Assembly: GCF_025698545.1 (NCBI RefSeq)
Contig: NC_068567.1
Coordinates: forward strand, 6,138,001-6,202,000
Direction: 5' to 3'
Length of the DNA: 64,000 nt
Source of the DNA: Gossypium raimondii
Lineage: Eukaryota; Streptophyta; Magnoliopsida; Malvales; Malvaceae
Both the position numbers and the translations under genes were made by a program. Under the pieces are notes generated by a model. It ran no database searches, was not told the DNA's origin, and worked only from the letters and a program-made list of their open reading frames with translations. Positions within the stretch are counted from its first letter, which is position 1. Each line of letters begins with the position of its first letter. Shown here piece by piece: positions 24,270 to 35,111 of the stretch.

Positions 24270-24836
24270 AGGTGAGTGTTGAATTAAATCAAGTCTAATT
24301 GAGTAAAAAGATTTTGAATTAATCGAATTGACAAGTTTTATTTTATCATTTTAATTTCATTTGAAATTTTTTCAATTAGAGTGAAGTCAAATCGATTGAA
24401 ATTATTCAAGTTAAATTTAAAAATAAAACATATCAAATTAAAATTTTATTACAATATAACTAATTCCATGTTAGAGCATATAAATTTGAAAAATATAGAT
24501 TTGAAAACTTTTTAAAACAAAACAACAAAAAAATTAACTTCCTTTAAAAATTTTAAAATATAAATTTTGATTTTTATAAATAATTTAAATTTTAAAATTT
24601 ATTTTAAATTTTTTGTAATTTTGTTGAGAGAAAATCAATTTGTTCTTTTTAAAATTTATAAGAACCAAAGAGTTATTTACACCAATCTGTTATTTAAATT
24701 ATTCGAATTGTAAAATTCAACTAGACTCGAACTCGAAACTTGAATTACTTATTCGAGTTGACTCGAAAAAATTGAATAACTCAAAATTTAATTTTTTTTT
24801 ATTTTTTTCAAATCGAATCGTATTTTACTCACCCTA
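24270..24836. mobile_element. Inverted-repeat element of the 'ggtgagtgtt...actcaccc' type
   Basis: The left end ggtgagtgttgaattaaatc and the right end cgtattttactcaccctaaa are inverted relatives. Runs of 'aatcgaat/attcgagttgactcg' are near both ends. A partial copy of the same family begins at 63581 (ggggtgaacgttcgatcgaa). It is non-coding and resembles a MITE. Confidence 0.6.
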
Positions 24837-24839
24837 AAG

Positions 24840-25551
24840 GTGACAAGCTGACATGAATGATGGAAAAATAATAATGAGGCAGTTGTAGTTTGAATATCTA
24901 TCTAAATCATAATTTGAAGAGTTATGGTATATTATAAATAAAATTAAACAAAAATTGTGTTTAAGTTGTGGATAAATTTAATCAATTTGTGTTTAACTTG
25001 TGGATAATTAAATTTAAACAAAGACGGTGAAGTGATGGTTCTTACGAGACACTCGTTTGATACAGATTCAATTTGTGGTAGCCTCATCTACCATCTCAAA
25101 TATTTAACAAAAAGAAAAAAGAAAGAAAACCAAGACGGATTGGATGAAAAACTCAATCCCTAAATCAACTGTAGTCATTTAAATTCCAAGTTCTACTAAA
25201 AAAACTTTGGGTGAGAGTTTTTAGTACTCAAAAACCCCTTAAATCTATGAACTGGATAAAAAGGATTCAACTTTATGTTCAAATGATTATTAAAAAAACA
25301 AAACCAGAAAAACTCAGTAGAATGAGGCTAATAAGTTTTTAGTTTGAGAGCAAAGCTAAACTTTTTGAGTAGGTCTCACAGCTATTACTTCATAATAGAT
25401 CAAAAGTTTGTTGAACGTTGATCAACATAATATCATATAGTAATTGATAGAAAAATAACACGAAAAGATCCAAGCCCGAACCTCAGTTCACTAAAAACTC
25501 TCCAATGTATCATAGTAATAACTCTACAACAGATAAATGAACTCTGCAAGT
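24840..25551. other. Intergenic spacer between the mTERF copies
   Basis: No gene is supported. The segment 25440-25514 has a diverged partner at 28061-28140 (see the entry there). The rest is A+T-rich and unremarkable. Confidence 0.5.
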
Positions 25552-27060
25552 AAGATTCATTTCACAGTTGCATTTTCCAGCAAGTTAAGCAATTAAACCG
25601 CATAAAACAGTCGGTGCAAAGTTTCCACCTATGATAAGAATCTCAATGCTGCTAAATAGAGTCAATCTATAGCAAGTTTTAGATCATAAGAAAGAATTCA
25701 ATCCAATAATAAAAAGAAAACTGGCTCGATCGAATATGTTATGTCCTACAACTAGCTCGATTTGATTTATATTTACCTCTTACTGCGAATTCGAGTTTTT
25801 CTTCATACAGCTTCAACAGCTCCGGAGCTTTGTCTTTATATTTGTTAACAAACCTTTGAACAAACACCTTTTCTGAAGTTCCAAACACGACTGTAAATCT
25901 CAAGTCCTTAATCAAACCTTTCGACAACAACTCTCGAGCAAACAAAGCCCTCGGAACAATCAGTTTCTCCAAGCTCCGAGAGACAATACTCGGATGATTA
26001 GCAATGATCAAGGATTCAAACCCCATTTCGTTCACTAAGAAATCCATGATGGCTGTGATCTTCTCTTTCGACGGTTCCAAAACACCAGGAAACTTTCGAA
26101 AAGCTTCCCAAATCTCTTCATCAGACCAACCCCATTTCTTATAAACATCGAACTTACCCTCCATTGCAGATTTGCTCACTTTTCTAAACAAAATGACAGC
26201 ATGAAGGAACTTAAGCAACAATGGATTAAACCCCATTTCCTTAACATCCTTAACAATCTCCTTAAACTGATCCGGCGACATAACGAAAGCCCGCGGATGG
26301 TAATTAAACATCGTTGTGATATTCGATTCCGGCACTCCATTATCCAGCAAAGTTTTAACATTAGGCAACATATAAACATCAAAGTTACAAGGGATTAGAA
26401 ATGGATTCCTTCTTAAAGCTATAATGGCCTTTGAATCAGATTGGAGAAAACTGCTAAGTTGATTGAAACAAGGGATTATCAGTTTCTTCAAGCTATGAGA
26501 AAAAAGCCTGGGGTTATGAAGCAAGAGCTTGGAAATATCAGGGTTTGCGCCACCTTTAGATTGAAAGAAGTGGATTTTGGGCAAAATGGTTTTCTCGAGA
26601 TCGGAACGGAGCAAATGTGGTCGGACCTCGATGATTTTTCGGATCTGGGTGTCGGAAAACCCGTATTTTTCTAAGAACGCGATGACGGTATCGGCGTTTT
26701 GTGGGGTTTTGAAACGGACGCACTTAGAGGCTTTGAGAGCGGATTCCGGTGAGAAGCCGAGGTTGTTTGTGAGGTAAGAGACGGTAAAAGATCGAGATTG
26801 GTCGAGTGAGGCATTGGAGAAGGATCGAATTGTGAAGAAGAGTGATGGGTTGTTTGACAAGGGATTGTTCGTGACATTGTATAAAAGCTTAAAGAAATCG
26901 ATGATGTTTTTGCTGTAAGGATTGAACATTATCGGACATTGAAATGAAATCAAGCTTAGATAAAGAAAAAGGAAACTTACGCTGATAAAGCTTTCAACTT
27001 TGAACCTTGAATGAAACACAGACAAGGGAGGTCACTCTTCAATTTCAGGGTTTTTACAGT
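25552..27060. repeat. Duplication block, copy 2 (mTERF gene plus flanks)
   Basis: Direct-orientation partner of the block at 22022-23545. The similarity covers the putative 3' UTR (ttttagatcataagaaagaa) as well as the coding region, so the duplication was at DNA level and not a retrocopy. Confidence 0.85.
25739..26929 (-). CDS. mTERF domain protein, tandem copy 2
   Basis: Intact single-exon mTERF gene, closely similar to the copy 3.5 kb away through almost its whole length, including the shared C-terminus ending KSNRASCRT. I place the start at 26929 (MFNPYSKNIIDFF), which aligns with copy 1 and gives 396 residues. An in-frame ATG at 27025 would add 32 hydrophobic residues, but that extension lies in the region corresponding to the leader of copy 1. 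Repeats start at about residue 48 (SYLTNNLGFSPESALKAS) and include KKWGWSDEEIWEAFRKFPGV. Substitutions are spread along the protein and leave the frame open, which suggests both copies are under constraint. Organellar function is expected from the family. Confidence 0.92.
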   Translation of the reverse strand: MFNPYSKNIIDFFKLLYNVTNNPLSNNPSLFFTIRSFSNASLDQSRSFTVSYLTNNLGFSPESALKASKCVRFKTPQNADTVIAFLEKYGFSDTQIRKIIEVRPHLLRSDLEKTILPKIHFFQSKGGANPDISKLLLHNPRLFSHSLKKLIIPCFNQLSSFLQSDSKAIIALRRNPFLIPCNFDVYMLPNVKTLLDNGVPESNITTMFNYHPRAFVMSPDQFKEIVKDVKEMGFNPLLLKFLHAVILFRKVSKSAMEGKFDVYKKWGWSDEEIWEAFRKFPGVLEPSKEKITAIMDFLVNEMGFESLIIANHPSIVSRSLEKLIVPRALFARELLSKGLIKDLRFTVVFGTSEKVFVQRFVNKYKDKAPELLKLYEEKLEFAVRGKYKSNRASCRT

Positions 27061-27384
27061 AAACCCAAAGCTTCAAAGTTTGAGACTGACTCCCGGGTCG
27101 ACCCGAAATCCGAAATTGTTCGAGTCTGTTTATCCAATTCCAAGTCTGGGTTAGGATTAAAAAAACCATTTTTATTAGGTTCCATATATATTAGGCTTAA
27201 TTACATTCCAAATTTTAAATTTATCTTTAAAATCCAAATTTTCTAAGTCCTTATTCTTCAAAGTATTTGTATTATGTACCCATCCCATAATCAACTTAAA
27301 TTTATCCTGTTAGAAAAAATATATACAACACGAAAAATTTATACATTTACAATTTAATCTACATTTTTTTTTGAAAGAAAATGA

Positions 27385-27840
27385 AACAATCTAATTACGT
27401 AAAACTAAGCCAATCTCTCCTAGGAGAGTCCTCAACCAATCGTACTCCTCCCTCTTATCGTGGACCATTTTGGTCGGGCAATTAGTATCATTATTATCCT
27501 TTCTAGAGATAGGCCATAAACTCCAATGTCCTACCTTTTGTCAAAAGTTGATGAATTATCTTAATCAAAACGAAATTAGAACCACTTGAAGAACTGTCCT
27601 TGATGACCTTACCTGCCTCGAGATTATTAGTTTGAATTATTACACTATCACAATCCCAATCCAATAAAAGTATCAATCCATCCAAGATGTCTCATAATTC
27701 AACATCCAGTACGAAACAACTCCCCATCTATTGTAACCTAAAATCCACGATCGCGTACCATTCCCCCGACTACAGCAAAATCGACATAAATTCTAACAGT
27801 ACCATCAGTATTCAAACGGACCAAGCATAAGACACGTTGA
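27385..27840 (-). pseudogene. Second LINE-type RNase H domain relic
   Basis: Read leftward from about 27840, the fragments follow the RVT_3-type RNase H order: CLNTDGTVR, then GGMVRDR, then a stop, then DGELFRTG, then LDWDCDSVIIQTNNLEAGK, then a helix around KIIHQLLTKGR. The second acidic residue context (the usual 'AELW') is interrupted by a stop. It is a dead LINE 3' end, unrelated to the adjacent genes. Confidence 0.75.
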
Positions 27841-28060
27841 AAATTGCAATATCACAAAATTTTTAGCGTCCCTAAATTTCTTTTAATCTTATCTCAACCC
27901 CTTTATTAAAGAAATTCAAAAACCTAATCAATACAACAATACTTTGAACATCAATACATTATAACCCCATATCTTATAATTAACTCAAACAAAAATTACC
28001 AAAAAGGTTGTATAAGTCAAAAGTTTTTGAATGGGTGATTAAAAATTTATCAGATAGAAC

Positions 28061-28140
28061 GGTAATTGATAGAAAAAATAACAGGAAAAAAAAGTCCAAA
28101 CCCAAACTTTGGTTTAATAAAAACTCTCCAATGAATCATA
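28061..28140. repeat. Third footprint of the mTERF downstream flank
   Basis: The phrase ggtaattgatagaaaaaata, then aaactctccaatgaatcata, corresponds to 25440-25514 (taattgatagaaaaataaca, then aaactctccaatgtatcata). No mTERF coding sequence remains next to it. Confidence 0.6.
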
Positions 28141-28455
28141 TAAATTCTCTAATAGTAAGAGCAGTAGTTTGTTTTGATGGGAGAGAATTCATTTTCATTT
28201 CACCATTTCAACCCAGAAAACAATAAAGATTCATCAATGAACTTAATGTTAACTTAATGAACTAAGGACACAAGTAAATTTGTCCTAAAATGAACCACCC
28301 TCCAAATATTAAGGGTTCCCAACAGAGCTTTCCAACTTCTCAGTGATCCTTTCTGCTTCTTTGATGATTCCCCCAGTGTTTAAGTCCTACTTTCTTTCTT
28401 CTTCCTTTTTTTTTTTTTTTTTGAAATTAAACCTAGTATTAAAGCAATGATTTGA

Positions 28456-29926
28456 TCATAGTTTGACTTTCTTTTTAGGTCTTTTCAATGTACATTCATG
28501 ATCCTCCACCACCTGCAATAGTTAAAGCTTCTCCTTTGATCAGTTAATAATGGAATACAGGGCAAAAACATATGGTTGGCAAAATATAAACGTACCTTCT
28601 TCATTTTGTTCTTTTTTTTATTCTTTTTGTTCTTGTTCTTGTTCTTGTTCTTGTTCTTGTTCGTATCTTTCTTAGGCTCAGGAATTCCCGACTTAGCTTC
28701 TTCCGACGAGTCCTGCGAAATTGATGGACCGGTAACAAATTGAGAGGCAAAAACACCATGAGAGTTTTGCGTGTAAATGATTAGAAAATGGCAGAATCAA
28801 AGTACCTCAGAGTCACCGAATGAATCTACGTGTCGAACCCTAGTTCCAGAACTCGAAGCCCCACCTACACATAAACAGAAAAACGGATATCAGAGGAAGA
28901 AGGAAAAGGAATTACAAACTAAGGCTGCACAGTGAGGTAACTCGCTAAACTGTCATCTTTTTACCAGAGACTTTATTTTTTCCTAAAGTACCTCGACACA
29001 TATACAAACAGATGTATAGAGATATGATCCTCTAAATACGTTCTAAAGCAGATTCTATAAGCATATGCAAACAACTAGAACTCTAAAGATGAACTTGTTA
29101 GGTAACTTGCTGAATTGCAATCTATGTTACCGGACTTTTTAATTTTTCTAAACTACTCGTATTCGGACATGAGAATAGGGATATGATCCTCCAAATATAT
29201 AATTAGAAAAAAATATAGAAAGTTTTAGCAACTGGATTTCTTATAAGATTCAAAAAATTGTGATTATATGACCTATGATCTCTCTTCCATTCATGTTCCA
29301 AAATCAAATAAACCAACAGCTTCTCTTCCCATGAAAACAACTAATACAAACATAAATAAAACTAAATCCAAGTCCAAGCAATTTAGAGTCCATTTGACAC
29401 TTAAACTAAGCTAAAAAAAGGGTCAAATTTTAGCACACAAATAATTTTTCTATGAACTAGATCAGATCTGTGATGCAAAATTAAGCAAAAATTCCAAAAA
29501 AAAAATCATATTAAAGAAAACCAAACTAAGATTAAAAGTAGAGAAGAAAAAGAAATGAATAAAAGAGTACTTTGAAAGACGGTAGCTTTAGCGTTATTGA
29601 CAGCCAATTCAAGGAGTTGAGGATTAATGGAAGACAAGCCGTTGGGATCTTGGAGTTTCCTTTCGAGGAATTTAGCCAAAGCAGCAGCTTTATTGGTTGT
29701 TAAAGGTCCTCCTGGATGAGCCAATCTGCAAACATAATTACAACTCAGTGAAAAATAAAAAATTAATTTGAATCAAATTCGAAATTAGATAATAATAAAA
29801 AGGGGGCCCTAAACCTAACCCTAACCTGGGTTTGGAAAGGGAGGGAGGAGGGAGAGGAGCAAATTTGCTCCCTCGAAGTGCTTTCCTTTCTTCTTCGCTT
29901 AGTTCTTCTTTATCTCTTTTCACCAT
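28456..29926 (-). CDS. Small lysine-rich protein with NLS-like tail, unknown function
   Basis: Five coding exons join in frame on the minus strand: 29926-29826, 29725-29571, 28864-28806, 28712-28596 and 28512-28456. They encode 162 residues. The start MVKRDKEELSEEERKALRGS is charged. A proline-rich turn (KFAPLPPPS) is followed by the best-ordered part at about residues 35-85 (LAHPGGPLTTNKAAALAKFL, then PQLLELAVNNAKATVF), predicted helical. Exon 4 encodes six Asn-Lys dipeptides (residues 122-133) from a hexanucleotide repeat. The last exon ends LKRPKKKVKL, close to a classical monopartite nuclear localisation signal. All introns are GT-AG. I recall similar unnamed plant proteins but no function; nuclear location is inferred from the tail alone. 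Confidence 0.78.
28627..28662. repeat. Coding hexanucleotide microsatellite (Asn-Lys repeat)
   Basis: On the plus strand, ttcttg is repeated about six times. On the coding strand it is (aacaag)n, inside exon 4 of the small lysine-rich protein gene. Changes by whole units keep the frame. Confidence 0.9.
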
Positions 29927-30085
29927 TGTTGCTCTCTGATTCTATTTCTTTCTTGATAAGACACCATTAAAGAAAAATCAAGTTCAAAACTTCCAAAAGC
30001 CTCTGCCTTTTTTAAAAAATAACCTTTCTTTGACTTGGCTGCTCAATATTTGTTTTTTATTTTAATTATTGATCCAAATAATTAT

Positions 30086-30840
30086 GGGTAAACAACCAAA
30101 ATAGTCACTTTTGTTTACTACAGTTTACATTTTAGTCATTTATGTTTGAAATGTTATGTTTTAGTCACTGAGCTGTTAATTGAGGTTAACAGTGTAATGG
30201 TAAGCTGACATGACACATTAAATCATTATTTTAAACAAAAAATTTAGGTTAATTTATACAACTGATCTCCATATTTTTTCGTTTTGAGTAATTTAATTTT
30301 TTTTATTTTATGTTCTTTTAACTTTTCTTTTCCATTCTCTTTGCTTCTCCTTCTATTTTGCTCTCTTCTTCATTTTTAACGTAATTTTCTATGTTTTCAT
30401 TTGTTAAAACTAATCCTTATACTTTTATTTATTTTGAACAATTTAATTTTTTGAGTGAGACGAGCTTGTGGACTAGTTTTAACAAATGGAAAAACTACGT
30501 TAATAGAAATAAAGAAGGAGAAAACAGAGGAAAAGCAAAAGAGAATGAAAAATAAAGAAAAAAAAGGTTAAAAGAATATAAAAGAAAAAAAATTAAATTG
30601 CTCAAAATGCAAATATATATATATAGGGATCAATTGTAGAATTTAACCTAAAATTTTTATTTAAAATGATGATTTAACGTGCCACGTCAACTTACCGTTA
30701 CACCGTTAACAACAATTAATGACTCGGTGACTAAAATGTTACAACACGATAACATAAGTGACTAAAACATATAACATTTTAAACATAGTGACTAAAATGT
30801 AACATGAGGCAAACAAAGTGACTATTTTGATAGTTTACCT
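30086..30840. mobile_element. 755-bp foldback element (long inverted repeat)
   Basis: Almost the whole element is an imperfect palindrome. The left arm starts gggtaaacaaccaaaatagt and the right arm ends agtgactattttgatagttt acc, its inverted match. The inner arms also pair: tttaacttttcttttccatt against aatgaaaaataaagaaaaaa, and gttaaaactaatcc near 30410 against gactagttttaac near 30480. The arms are about 370 bases each around a centre near 30465. It is non-coding. The family is represented again at 47013-47436. Confidence 0.8.
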
Positions 30841-31173
30841 TTTTTTAATTAAATATATTGGCAAGGTTTTTAATTAAATTTATAGTTAGATTAGATTTTG
30901 TTTTAGACGAAAGCTTTCTAAATTCTTACATAAAAAAATAAAAAAAAGAAAAGCAGTTCACCGGGAAAGCCCATTGACCACCGGGAAAACCCTTTGATCA
31001 CCATTTAACGTTCAGATATCAAGAAACAGAACGTGGGGGCTTGGGTTTTTTACACCTTTGCCCAGTTTTTGCCGCCTTTCTGCCAGTTACAACAATTCCA
31101 TTCAAATGCCCCCGACTATAGTTTAACGGTCATATTTCAAGAACCATTACTTTCATCTCAAGCACCCTTCTCC

Positions 31174-31182
31174 TATTTATAT
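31174..31182 (+). promoter_or_regulatory. Candidate TATA box for the B3 gene
   Basis: The sequence tatttatat lies 85 bases before the ATG at 31267. That fits a transcription start near 31205 and a short leader without an intron. Confidence 0.4.
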
Positions 31183-31266
31183 GCACCGGACATTTATCTC
31201 AAGAAAGCAGCATTCTCAGTTTCAAGCAAATACAGAAAATAATTTGTTGTTATTGAAAACGATAAG

Positions 31267-31998
31267 ATGATGGAGCTTCTCAGCAGTGATGATTTTAAGG
31301 ATACAAAGATTGATCCCAATTGGGGTCCTTTTGATTACTTGTTGCACGTAGTCCATGTTGACCAACAGAAATTTCAGAAAAGCCACAATGCACCCCCACC
31401 ACCTCAAATCCTTTGCAAACAAGACCATACGGGTTTCAAGCTGAGGTTTAAGTTCAACAACAGCGTTGGACTGAAAAGGAAACGCAATCTCAAAGCTGTA
31501 GAAGAGGAAGACGATGGCGATGGCGATCGGGTAGCACCAAAGCTGAAGCCGAAGAGAAGCAAGAAGCAAGAGAAATCCGTTTGCCCAATCCCACCACCAG
31601 ACTTGCCTCCCAAATTCAGACAACTTATAGTTGAAGAGATGGGAGGTAGGGGTTTGGTTCTGGTCATACAAAAGACCATCTTTTTCTCCGACATAAACCC
31701 TACTGCCAGTCGTTTCTCCATACCCTTCTCGCAAGTCAAAACTCATGACTTTCTCAACAAGGCAGAGGCTAAAGAGTTAGATGACAAAAACCCCATGCAG
31801 GTGTTGTTGTTAGATCCATCCATGAAGGGAACGAGCATTACCTTGAACAAGTGGGTTATGGGATCAAGCTCGCTCTATGTCCTCACTAACACGTGGAACC
31901 CTATTGTGAAGAACAACCAACTCAAGAAAGGCGATACGGTGCAGCTCTGGTCTTTCCGGATGAATTCCCTGCTGTGCTTCGCACTCATAAAGCTCTAG
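31267..31998 (+). CDS. B3 domain-containing protein, DUF313 (At2g33720-like) type
   Basis: Intact single-exon gene for 243 residues. The N-terminal third holds a short conserved-looking segment (WGPFDYLLHVVHVDQQKFQK) and a basic stretch KPKRSKKQEK at about 98-107, a likely nuclear signal. The DUF313-type B3 fold follows from about 113: PPPDLPPKFRQLIVEEMGG, VLVIQKTIFFSDINPTASRF, LLLDPSMKGTSITLNKW, then LKKGDTVQLWSFR near the C-terminus. B3 proteins of this plant-specific group are putative nuclear DNA-binding factors, but most have no defined target. The last ATG pair (MM) at 31267 is the obvious start because an in-frame stop precedes it. A candidate TATA box lies 85 bases upstream and a long foldback element ends 427 bases upstream. 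Confidence 0.88.
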   Translation: MMELLSSDDFKDTKIDPNWGPFDYLLHVVHVDQQKFQKSHNAPPPPQILCKQDHTGFKLRFKFNNSVGLKRKRNLKAVEEEDDGDGDRVAPKLKPKRSKKQEKSVCPIPPPDLPPKFRQLIVEEMGGRGLVLVIQKTIFFSDINPTASRFSIPFSQVKTHDFLNKAEAKELDDKNPMQVLLLDPSMKGTSITLNKWVMGSSSLYVLTNTWNPIVKNNQLKKGDTVQLWSFRMNSLLCFALIKL

Positions 31999-33116
31999 CT
32001 TCCGATCATATTTGCCACAACATTAGGGTTTTGATGACTTGTTAGTATTCTGTTTTGTTTTCATTGATTATCACCAAGCATGTTTGGTGGTTAATAATGA
32101 TTGAAGTTGCATTTTACTAGTTTTTTTTCTCAATATAGTTGAAAATTCACTCAAACTGTATGATATATATACTGCTTCTTCTATTTAGTGTTAAATCGAA
32201 TATGGACAACCATCCATAAGTTTTAGAGGAAGCTCATTTTGATATTACTTTGCTCAACAAAGTATAGTAGCCAAGTATTGTTGCAGTCATAAGTAGAGAC
32301 ATCAGTGACAAAAGATTCCATATTCATATCTCCAATGCCTCAAACATTGAGTTTGTGTTGTGTAGCGACAAGCTCTAATGTATTTACATCATCTAATCCA
32401 TATCATGTACCCAAAAAGAACTTGTATTTCTCATGAGTGATATCTGTAGCTATATCTATCTATGTTTAGTTTTTTTATATATCTTAACTATTAAAAGTGA
32501 ATGACCAAAACACTCTTTAAAATTTTAAAGCTAACCTATGTATACATATATATATATATCAACCTACTTCAAAATGAATAAATTTAAATATAAATTTTTT
32601 AATTAATTTTTTTAAAATTTAAATTATGTAGCTTTTGTATCAATAAAGTCGTGAAATTTACAGACTACACCGTGGGAAGTTAACAATATCAATGGTATCA
32701 TCATCCCTGCCTCACTCACTTATCACCCCAACACTGCTGGAAACAGTTCACATAAAAGTACATGATTTCCTAATCCCCCGACCCCCCGTTTCATCGAGTC
32801 GCGAGAATCAATTTCAAGCTGGATTTCTCTGCATGTTTGGATTAACAGGTGCAAGATCAGAGCTAAAGTACTTCTTGACAAATTTCATTGTGTTACATTA
32901 GCAAGATGTCCTTGGGGTACTGAAATTATTCGCCACGAGAATCTTGTATGCCAAAAACAACTTCTGCTTGCTCCTTTCGGCTAACCCACATCCTGATACC
33001 AGCCAACAGAACGGTTGGTTTAGATTCGAACATCTATATTTGAAGAAATATAATGTACCTTCATTCTTCTCTAGACTGTGTATATTAAAATGACGAAGAT
33101 ATCGGTTACGCACCAC
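31999..33116. other. Intergenic region after the B3 gene
   Basis: Contains the B3 gene 3' UTR for an unknown distance. The part 32690-33080 is less A+T-rich than its surroundings, but no frame on either strand gives a recognisable protein. It could be a decayed gene or non-coding transcript; I cannot tell which. Confidence 0.4.
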
Positions 33117-33808
33117 GTTACATAATTTGATTATTTTGGTCACTGTCATTAAAACTAATGTGGCAATTAAAAAAGTCGGTATAATATCAAATTTAGTCCT
33201 CAATTTTTATATATTATATTAATTTAATCATAATTTTAAAAAATTAACCCTTAAAATTTACAAATAGCCTCAATTTAATTCTAATCATAAAAAAATCAAA
33301 GAAATGTATAAAAATACATAATATTTTCAAAAATAATAATAATAACTTTATACTGTATATGATTATATATATTAATATTAAATAAAATAAAAATCTCTCT
33401 CCTCATCCCTCTCCCCACCGGACCCCCCCCCCGCCCAACAGTCTCCATCCCCCTTCCTCCCCCACCACCGTCCCTCTCTGCTGCTACTGCTGCAAATTCG
33501 CCTGGGATGAGAAAAAGCTGAACAGAAGAATATGTTTGAAAGTGTTCCATAAGGAGATGCAATTTTCTTGAAGGTAAGCCTTTATGTCCCATAGCTTAGT
33601 TAATGGGGATTTTTTTTTTTTTATCTATTTCCTTATCATAATTGATAGATGTAGAAGGGTGAAACTTCTACATTTATCAAGAATTGTGAAATCTATTTAG
33701 CTTACTAAAAGTCAAGGGTTAAATTTGTTATTATATCAATTTTTTTAATTGTCACGTTAGCTTGCCGTTTGTGATTTTAACGGGACCAAAATGACTGAAT
33801 TATGTAAT
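33117..33808. mobile_element. Foldback element with a C-rich core
   Basis: The left arm begins gttacataatttgattatttt and the right arm ends aatgactgaattatgtaat, an inverted match. Inner phrases also pair: aatgtggcaattaaaaaagt against ttaattgtcacgttagc. Between the arms, 33394-33482 is strikingly C-rich on the plus strand (ccggacccccccccc). The core resembles captured non-element DNA. Confidence 0.65.
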
Positions 33809-34700
33809 GTGTGCTTAAATTGCAAACTTTTTATTTATGGTGCCTAAAATGAAAATTTTTTATAATTAGGTGGCTATCTATGTAGTTTAACCATAAAATA
33901 AAGAAATGTGAGAGAGAGAAAAAATACATAAGTGGTAGGGCCCACAAAAAAAAAAAATAAGATACGATATCCATGTTAACATTTAACATATGCCACGTGT
34001 AATTCCGTTACACTTTTAATAGCAGACAACAATAAGTGATAAAATTATTATCAATTGAAACATCGGTAATCAAAATGTAAACTTAAACAAACATAAAAGA
34101 TTATTTTGTAGTTTACTCTTAAGAAAATAAAGGAGATAAGATTTTGGCTTCTCTCTTTATATATTGTTTATTTTCAATATAAAACAAAATACGATTTTTT
34201 TTCAATTGAAAGGAAACCAAATTTTATCTTTCCCAATATAATTTTTGGATTGTTGAAAATTGATCTGAAACGTTAAAAAGTTTCTTCAATAACTGTAGTC
34301 AATTTGAGAATTTTTTTTCTTTTTATTTGAATATAGCATTCTAAAATATTAGGGTTTTTAGAATATCAAAATAAGTGTAAAAGTAAATAGATCTTTTAAT
34401 ACTTATTATTTCTTAATGTTGAATTTTGTTTAATATGGAATTTTAATTTATTTAATGTTATATCATGCTTTGCATAAAAATTAATAATTATTTCCTAGTG
34501 CACAAAAAAACCCAACAATACAAGAGAATTATCATAGAAATCCTAAGAGCAATGCATATTGAAAGCAGAATAAAAGGCCAGAAAACAGCTTCATGAATGA
34601 GGTTGGAGGTGAATATCGAATATGGATATGGATATGTGTCTAAAACTGGATGTAAAACACGAGTTTCAAACACGGGAGTACAGAGCATTCAGTAAAGTAA
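33809..34700. other. AT-rich intergenic spacer with further foldback debris
   Basis: The stretch 33870-34120 has phrases of the foldback families (tgtagtttaaccataaa, and ttattttgtagtttactctt in inverted orientation), including a 'ccacgtgtaattccgttac' motif. No gene is supported. Confidence 0.45.
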
Positions 34701-35111
34701 TATAATCCTCCCCCATATCTTTACTTATAAACTTGAAGACAACAATAAACTAAAACAATTACAGGTCACATATTTCCTAGCAGATAATGGCCATCTACCA
34801 TGGTGAAACCATTGGTTTGCAAGGGATGGATAAATTTTGCAGGAAAAAAAAATGAAATTCTCTTAAATTTACAATGATGCCTCTTTCTTTGGCCTAAATT
34901 TCTAAAAATAAAAATATGCAAGCAAAATGCATGAAGTCAATTCCAATGGTTGAATGAGATTTGATTTGATTCGATTCGATTAATCGGTGTGAAGTATTGC
35001 AGTCTCTTCGGAACATTGGGGCCTCGGAATGTTGCCTACAAGACATGGGAGTCCAAATGCCACTGCAAAAACTCACCTCTCCTAGATAGTTCATCTGTAA
35101 ATTATTTCGGA

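Noticed and set aside
26930-27025. N-terminal extension of mTERF copy 2 starting at 27025
   Set aside because: It would add 32 hydrophobic residues found only in this copy. The internal Met at 26929 aligns with the start of copy 1 and the corresponding stretch there is leader sequence.
29506-29926. Two separate small genes at 29926-29738 and 29724-29506
   Set aside because: Good splice sites join their conserved parts into one five-exon gene. The remaining tails are intron read-through.
31222-31746. A 174-residue frame on the minus strand opposite the B3 gene
   Set aside because: It overlaps the convincing B3 coding region and shows no family features.
32690-33100. Possible gene in a less A+T-rich patch
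   Set aside because: No frame on either strand gives recognisable protein sequence and there are no paired splice signals. It is left as unassigned intergenic DNA.
33296-33592. Glycine-rich small protein on the minus strand
   Set aside because: The glycine runs come from the C-rich core of a foldback element, and the rest of the frame is low-complexity.
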